A stretch of DNA of 9,082 bases from Gammaproteobacteria bacterium. Lineage in GTDB: Bacteria; Pseudomonadota; Gammaproteobacteria; Pseudomonadales; Azotimanducaceae. The stretch covers positions 1-9,082 of the forward strand of contig JAPPHP010000214.1 of assembly GCA_028821035.1 (NCBI GenBank), in the 5' to 3' direction. Under the pieces are notes generated by a model. That model had not been told where the DNA came from. It was given only the letters and a program-made list of their open reading frames with translations, and searched no databases. The translations under genes and the position numbers were made by a program. Positions 6,761 to 9,082 of this stretch are shown piece after piece; the first letter of the stretch is position 1, and every line of letters begins with the position of its first letter.

Positions 6761-7591
6761 CGCCTCCTCGAACAGCAGCATCTTCGTGGCATAGAGCGCG
6801 ACGAAGCCCGCGATCGCCGTGCGCTGCAGCGACCGCAGCATGTTGACGAAGCCGAGTCGGAGCAGCATCGGGTGGTCGACGAAGTCGCGGACGTATTGCC
6901 GCGGGCTCAGTCGCGCGCGCGGCTGCAGCGGATCGAGCCGTCGCTCCTTCAGCAGCAGCGCGACCAGCATGACGAACACCAGCAGCACGCCGGCCGCCAT
7001 GAAGTACAGCGGCAGTCCGTAGAACTGGTCGCCTTGGCCCTCGCGGTACTGCGTCACCCACGGCATCCCGACGAAGAGCACGACGATCCAGCCCAGCTGG
7101 GCGGCGACGAGGTTCACTCCCGCGACGAAGGGCCGCTGCGCCGGGGGGACCATCTCCGCAAGCAGCGGGTGATGCGCGCCGATGATCACGTCCGCGAAGA
7201 ACTGCATCACGACGACGAGCACGACAACCAGCCAGAGCGCCGTCGTGAAGGGCATGGCCACCTCGGTCACCGCCACGATCGGCGCCGCGAGGATGAAGTA
7301 GAAGGCGCGGCGACCCACGCGCGTCCAGGTGCGGTCCGACAGGACCCCCACGATCGGCTGCGCGATGAACCCGAAGATCGGGTTGATCGCGAGGATCAGC
7401 CCGATGAAGAAGGCGTTCTGGGTGAACAGGTACAGAGTCAGCGGCAACAGGTTCACGCTGACCGCCTCGACGAAGTGCACGCCGAACAGGACGGAACTCA
7501 TGACCCCGACCGTGCGCGGGCTCGCGCGCTCGCTCGTGGGCGGCGGATGCAGTTCGATCCGCTCCGTTGCCGGGGTGTCGGAGATCGGCAA
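6281..7591 (-). CDS. MFS transporter C, chimaera of B (N-terminal) and D (C-terminal)
   Basis: This 436-residue, 12-helix carrier belongs to the same SLC45/GPH-like group and has an intact motif A and central basic loop. Codons 1-277 are nucleotide-identical to MFS B, and codons 278-436 to the C-terminal part of MFS D. The switch lies within EFGQSWGYMPFIAL (residues 278-291, helix 8), encoded by the 41 bp that B and D share. The product would therefore combine the B N-terminal six-helix domain, central loop and helix 7 with helices 8-12 of D. The junction is in frame with no stop codons, so the hybrid could fold and function. It starts with TTG at 7591, preceded by AGGCGA and 9 nt after the MFS D stop. 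The open question is whether the gene exists in the organism, because an assembly loop would create exactly this sequence. Confidence 0.72.
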   Translation of the reverse strand: MPISDTPATERIELHPPPTSERASPRTVGVMSSVLFGVHFVEAVSVNLLPLTLYLFTQNAFFIGLILAINPIFGFIAQPIVGVLSDRTWTRVGRRAFYFILAAPIVAVTEVAMPFTTALWLVVVLVVVMQFFADVIIGAHHPLLAEMVPPAQRPFVAGVNLVAAQLGWIVVLFVGMPWVTQYREGQGDQFYGLPLYFMAAGVLLVFVMLVALLLKERRLDPLQPRARLSPRQYVRDFVDHPMLLRLGFVNMLRSLQRTAIAGFVALYATKMLLFEEAEFGQSWGYMPFIALVFAMPVAFAMKRLNRQQAMILAFTVMLVCSAIGYVGDTPSMLLLAALCFGLADVMAAMAHKTLCTDYFLQGMIGQQSTTMNIFYGVGRTVGLVLVGASINYVFDNDYSVIWPISAVLAVIGIVALFGVRDVRYEDRTRERVPARV

Positions 7592-8080
7592 GTCGCCTGC
7601 CTACACGCGGGCCGGAACGCGCTCCCGCGTGCGGTCCTCGTAGCGCACGTCCCGGACACCGAACAGGGCCACGATACCGATGACGGCGAGGACCGCCGAG
7701 ATCGGCCAGATCACCGAGTAGTCGTTGTCGAAGACGTAGTTGATGCTCGCCCCGACCAGGACGAGGCCGACCGTCCGCCCGACGCCGTAGAAGATGTTCA
7801 TCGTCGTGGACTGCTGGCCGATCATCCCCTGCAGGAAGTAATCCGTGCAGAGCGTCTTGTGGGCCATGGCCGCCATCACGTCGGCGAGCCCGAAGCAGAG
7901 CGCCGCCAGCAGCAGCATCGAGGGCGTGTCCCCGACGTAGCCGATGGCCGAGCAGACCAGCATCACGGTGAACGCGAGGATCATGGCCTGCTGGCGGTTG
8001 AGCCGCTTCATGGCGAACGCGACCGGCATGGCGAAGACGAGCGCGATGAACGGCATGTAGCCCCAGGACTGGCCGAACTC
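6720..8080. repeat. Perfect direct repeat, copy 2 (1,361 bp)
   Basis: This is the second copy of 5400-6760, with no mismatch found. It holds the 5' part of MFS C, the 9-bp gap and the 3' part of MFS D. It overlaps copy 1 by 41 bp (6720-6760), so that 41-bp word occurs three times, at 5400-5440, 6720-6760 and 8040-8080. There are no terminal inverted repeats, target-site duplications or transposase genes, so this is not a mobile element. Confidence 0.97.
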
Positions 8081-8929
8081 GGCTTCCTCGAACAGCAACG
8101 TCTTGGTCGCATAGAGCGCGACGAAGCCGGCGATCGCCGTGCGTTGCAGCGACCGCAGCAAGTTGACGAAGCCGAGCCTCAAGAGCATCGGATGGTCCAC
8201 GAAGTCGCGCACGTACTGCCTCGGCGTCAGCCGCGCGCGCGGCTTCGCGGGATCGAGCCGTCTCTCCTTCAGGACGAACGCGGCGAGCATGACGAAGACG
8301 AACATCACCCCCGCGGCCATGAAATACAGGGGCAGCCCGTAAAGCTGCTCGCCGTGGATCCCGCGGTACCAGGTCACGAGCGGCATCCCGATGAAGAGCA
8401 CCGCGATCCATCCAAGCTGCGCACCGACCAGGTTGACGCCCGCGACGAAGTTCCGCTGGGCCGGCGGCACCATCTCGGCGAGCAGCGGGTGATAGGCCCC
8501 GAAGATGACGTCCACGAAGAACTGCATCACGATGATGAGGACGACCACGACCCAGAGCGTCGTCGCGAACGGCATCGCGATCTCCGTCGCTGCCACGATC
8601 GGCGCCGCGATGATGAAGTAGAAGGCACGCCGACCGACCCGCGTCCAGGTGCGATCCGCCAGCACACCCACGATCGGCTGCGCGATGAAGCCGAAGACCG
8701 GGTTGATGGCCAGGATCACGCCGATGAAGAACGCGTTCTCGGTGAACAGGTACAGCGTCAGCGGCAGCAGGTTCACGCTGAGCGCCTCGGCGAAGTGCAC
8801 GCCGAACAGCACGCAACTCATTACGAACACGGTGCGCGGCTTCGCACGCTCGCTCGTGGGCGGCGGATTCAGTTCTATCCGCTCCCGGGATGCGGTGTCG
8901 GGGATAGGTGCTCGCCTTCCATGGACCAA
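7601..8929 (-). CDS. MFS transporter D, SLC45/GPH-like family
   Basis: First gene of the transporter array. From the TTG at 8929 it has 442 residues, close to its paralogues. The frame stays open to a TTG at 9019, which would give 472 residues, but that adds an Ala/Arg-rich stretch with no counterpart in B or C. The sequence shows GVLADRTWTRVGRRAF (Ala for the usual Ser before Asp in motif A), the central basic loop KERRLDPAKPRARLTPRQYVRDF and about 12 helices. The part from EFGQSWGYMPF onward is identical to MFS C. Its N-terminal half differs clearly from B, for example WYRGIHGEQLYG where B has QYREGQGDQFYG. Compared with B and C it has one base fewer at the start site, which removes the TTG used there. 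A promoter may lie at 9024-9054. Transporter identity is secure, the start is not. Confidence 0.86.
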   Translation of the reverse strand: MVHGRRAPIPDTASRERIELNPPPTSERAKPRTVFVMSCVLFGVHFAEALSVNLLPLTLYLFTENAFFIGVILAINPVFGFIAQPIVGVLADRTWTRVGRRAFYFIIAAPIVAATEIAMPFATTLWVVVVLIIVMQFFVDVIFGAYHPLLAEMVPPAQRNFVAGVNLVGAQLGWIAVLFIGMPLVTWYRGIHGEQLYGLPLYFMAAGVMFVFVMLAAFVLKERRLDPAKPRARLTPRQYVRDFVDHPMLLRLGFVNLLRSLQRTAIAGFVALYATKTLLFEEAEFGQSWGYMPFIALVFAMPVAFAMKRLNRQQAMILAFTVMLVCSAIGYVGDTPSMLLLAALCFGLADVMAAMAHKTLCTDYFLQGMIGQQSTTMNIFYGVGRTVGLVLVGASINYVFDNDYSVIWPISAVLAVIGIVALFGVRDVRYEDRTRERVPARV

Positions 8930-9023
8930 ACGACGCCGGGAGAGTATGCGACTGGCACCGTCCGGTCCATCGAAGGCGGCGGACGCCCGGCCCGCCGGTG
9001 CTAGTGTGGTGTCCCGCAAGTTC

Positions 9024-9054
9024 CTGATACTTCAGAGTTCGCCCTGCGCGTCAA
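9024..9054 (-). promoter_or_regulatory. Candidate sigma-70 promoter for the MFS array
   Basis: On the minus strand TTGACG (9054-9049) and TATCAG (9029-9024) are separated by 19 bp. The -35 matches five of six bases and the -10 four of six, with a spacer on the long side. Transcription would begin near 9017, inside or just past the TTG at 9019, which argues for the shorter MFS D product. The rest of the right edge, to 9082, shows nothing else I can support. Confidence 0.27.
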
Positions 9055-9082
9055 TGCAAGGCGTGGTCCGAAGGGAATATCG

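Noticed and set aside
5400..8080. Interpretation of the 1,320-bp repeat as an insertion sequence or composite element
   Set aside because: There is no transposase, terminal inverted repeat or target-site duplication, and the boundaries lie inside coding sequence at a site shared by paralogues.
4902..8816. Minus-strand open frame of about 1,304 codons
   Set aside because: It is an out-of-phase frame over MFS B, C and D that yields Arg/Ala/Gly-rich low-complexity protein, while the true frame gives coherent 12-helix carriers. It is not a fused multi-domain protein.
5348..9004. Very long open frame on the plus strand (about 1,218 codons) across the transporter array
   Set aside because: It is antisense to four clear membrane-protein genes. 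Its translation is rich in His, Asp, Glu, Arg and Gln with no recognisable domain. Its length follows from GC-rich codon use plus a duplication unit divisible by three.

Overview
The window is high-GC bacterial DNA with tightly packed genes and no RNA genes, CRISPR arrays or transposases that I can see. Gene content suggests an environmental, probably proteobacterial, chromosome that oxidises lipid-like or terpenoid-like molecules: a phytanoyl-CoA dioxygenase-like protein, a Baeyer-Villiger monooxygenase (BVMO) and an array of SLC45/GPH-like MFS transporters. Taxonomy and substrate are inferences; nothing in the sequence fixes either.

Layout. (1) Positions 350-1 (minus) hold the N-terminal third or so of a phytanoyl-CoA dioxygenase-family protein that runs off the left edge. 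(2) Positions 351-515 are a divergent intergenic region with an AT-rich island centred on a 12-bp inverted repeat. (3) Positions 516-1877 (plus) encode an AAA_14/DUF4143-type ATPase with a C-terminal PD-(D/E)XK-like motif. (4) Positions 1923-3527 (plus) encode a complete type I BVMO, preceded by a C11 tract and a strong ribosome binding site. (5) Positions 8929-3558 (minus) hold four paralogous MFS transporters, here called D, C, B and A in transcription order. They converge on the BVMO with only 30 bp between stop codons.

The most notable feature is in the transporter array. A 1,361-bp segment (5400-6760) recurs with no mismatch at 6720-8080, an offset of exactly 1,320 bp (440 codons). The copies overlap by 41 bp, and this 41-bp word is the segment that transporters B and D share at the corresponding site. 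Transporter C is therefore a perfect chimaera: residues 1-277 match B, and residues 278-436 match the D C-terminal part. This is what unequal crossing-over between B and D would produce. It is also what a short-read assembler would produce by going twice round a graph loop closed by a 41-bp repeat. Sequence alone cannot separate the two, so gene C should be treated as provisional.

The four transporters share a conserved N-terminal extension that has no ATG start (TTG in B and C, CTG in A, no start codon at the site in D), so their true starts are uncertain. The enzymes and transporters may form a local uptake-and-oxidation module, but they lie in different transcription units and the link is by proximity only.
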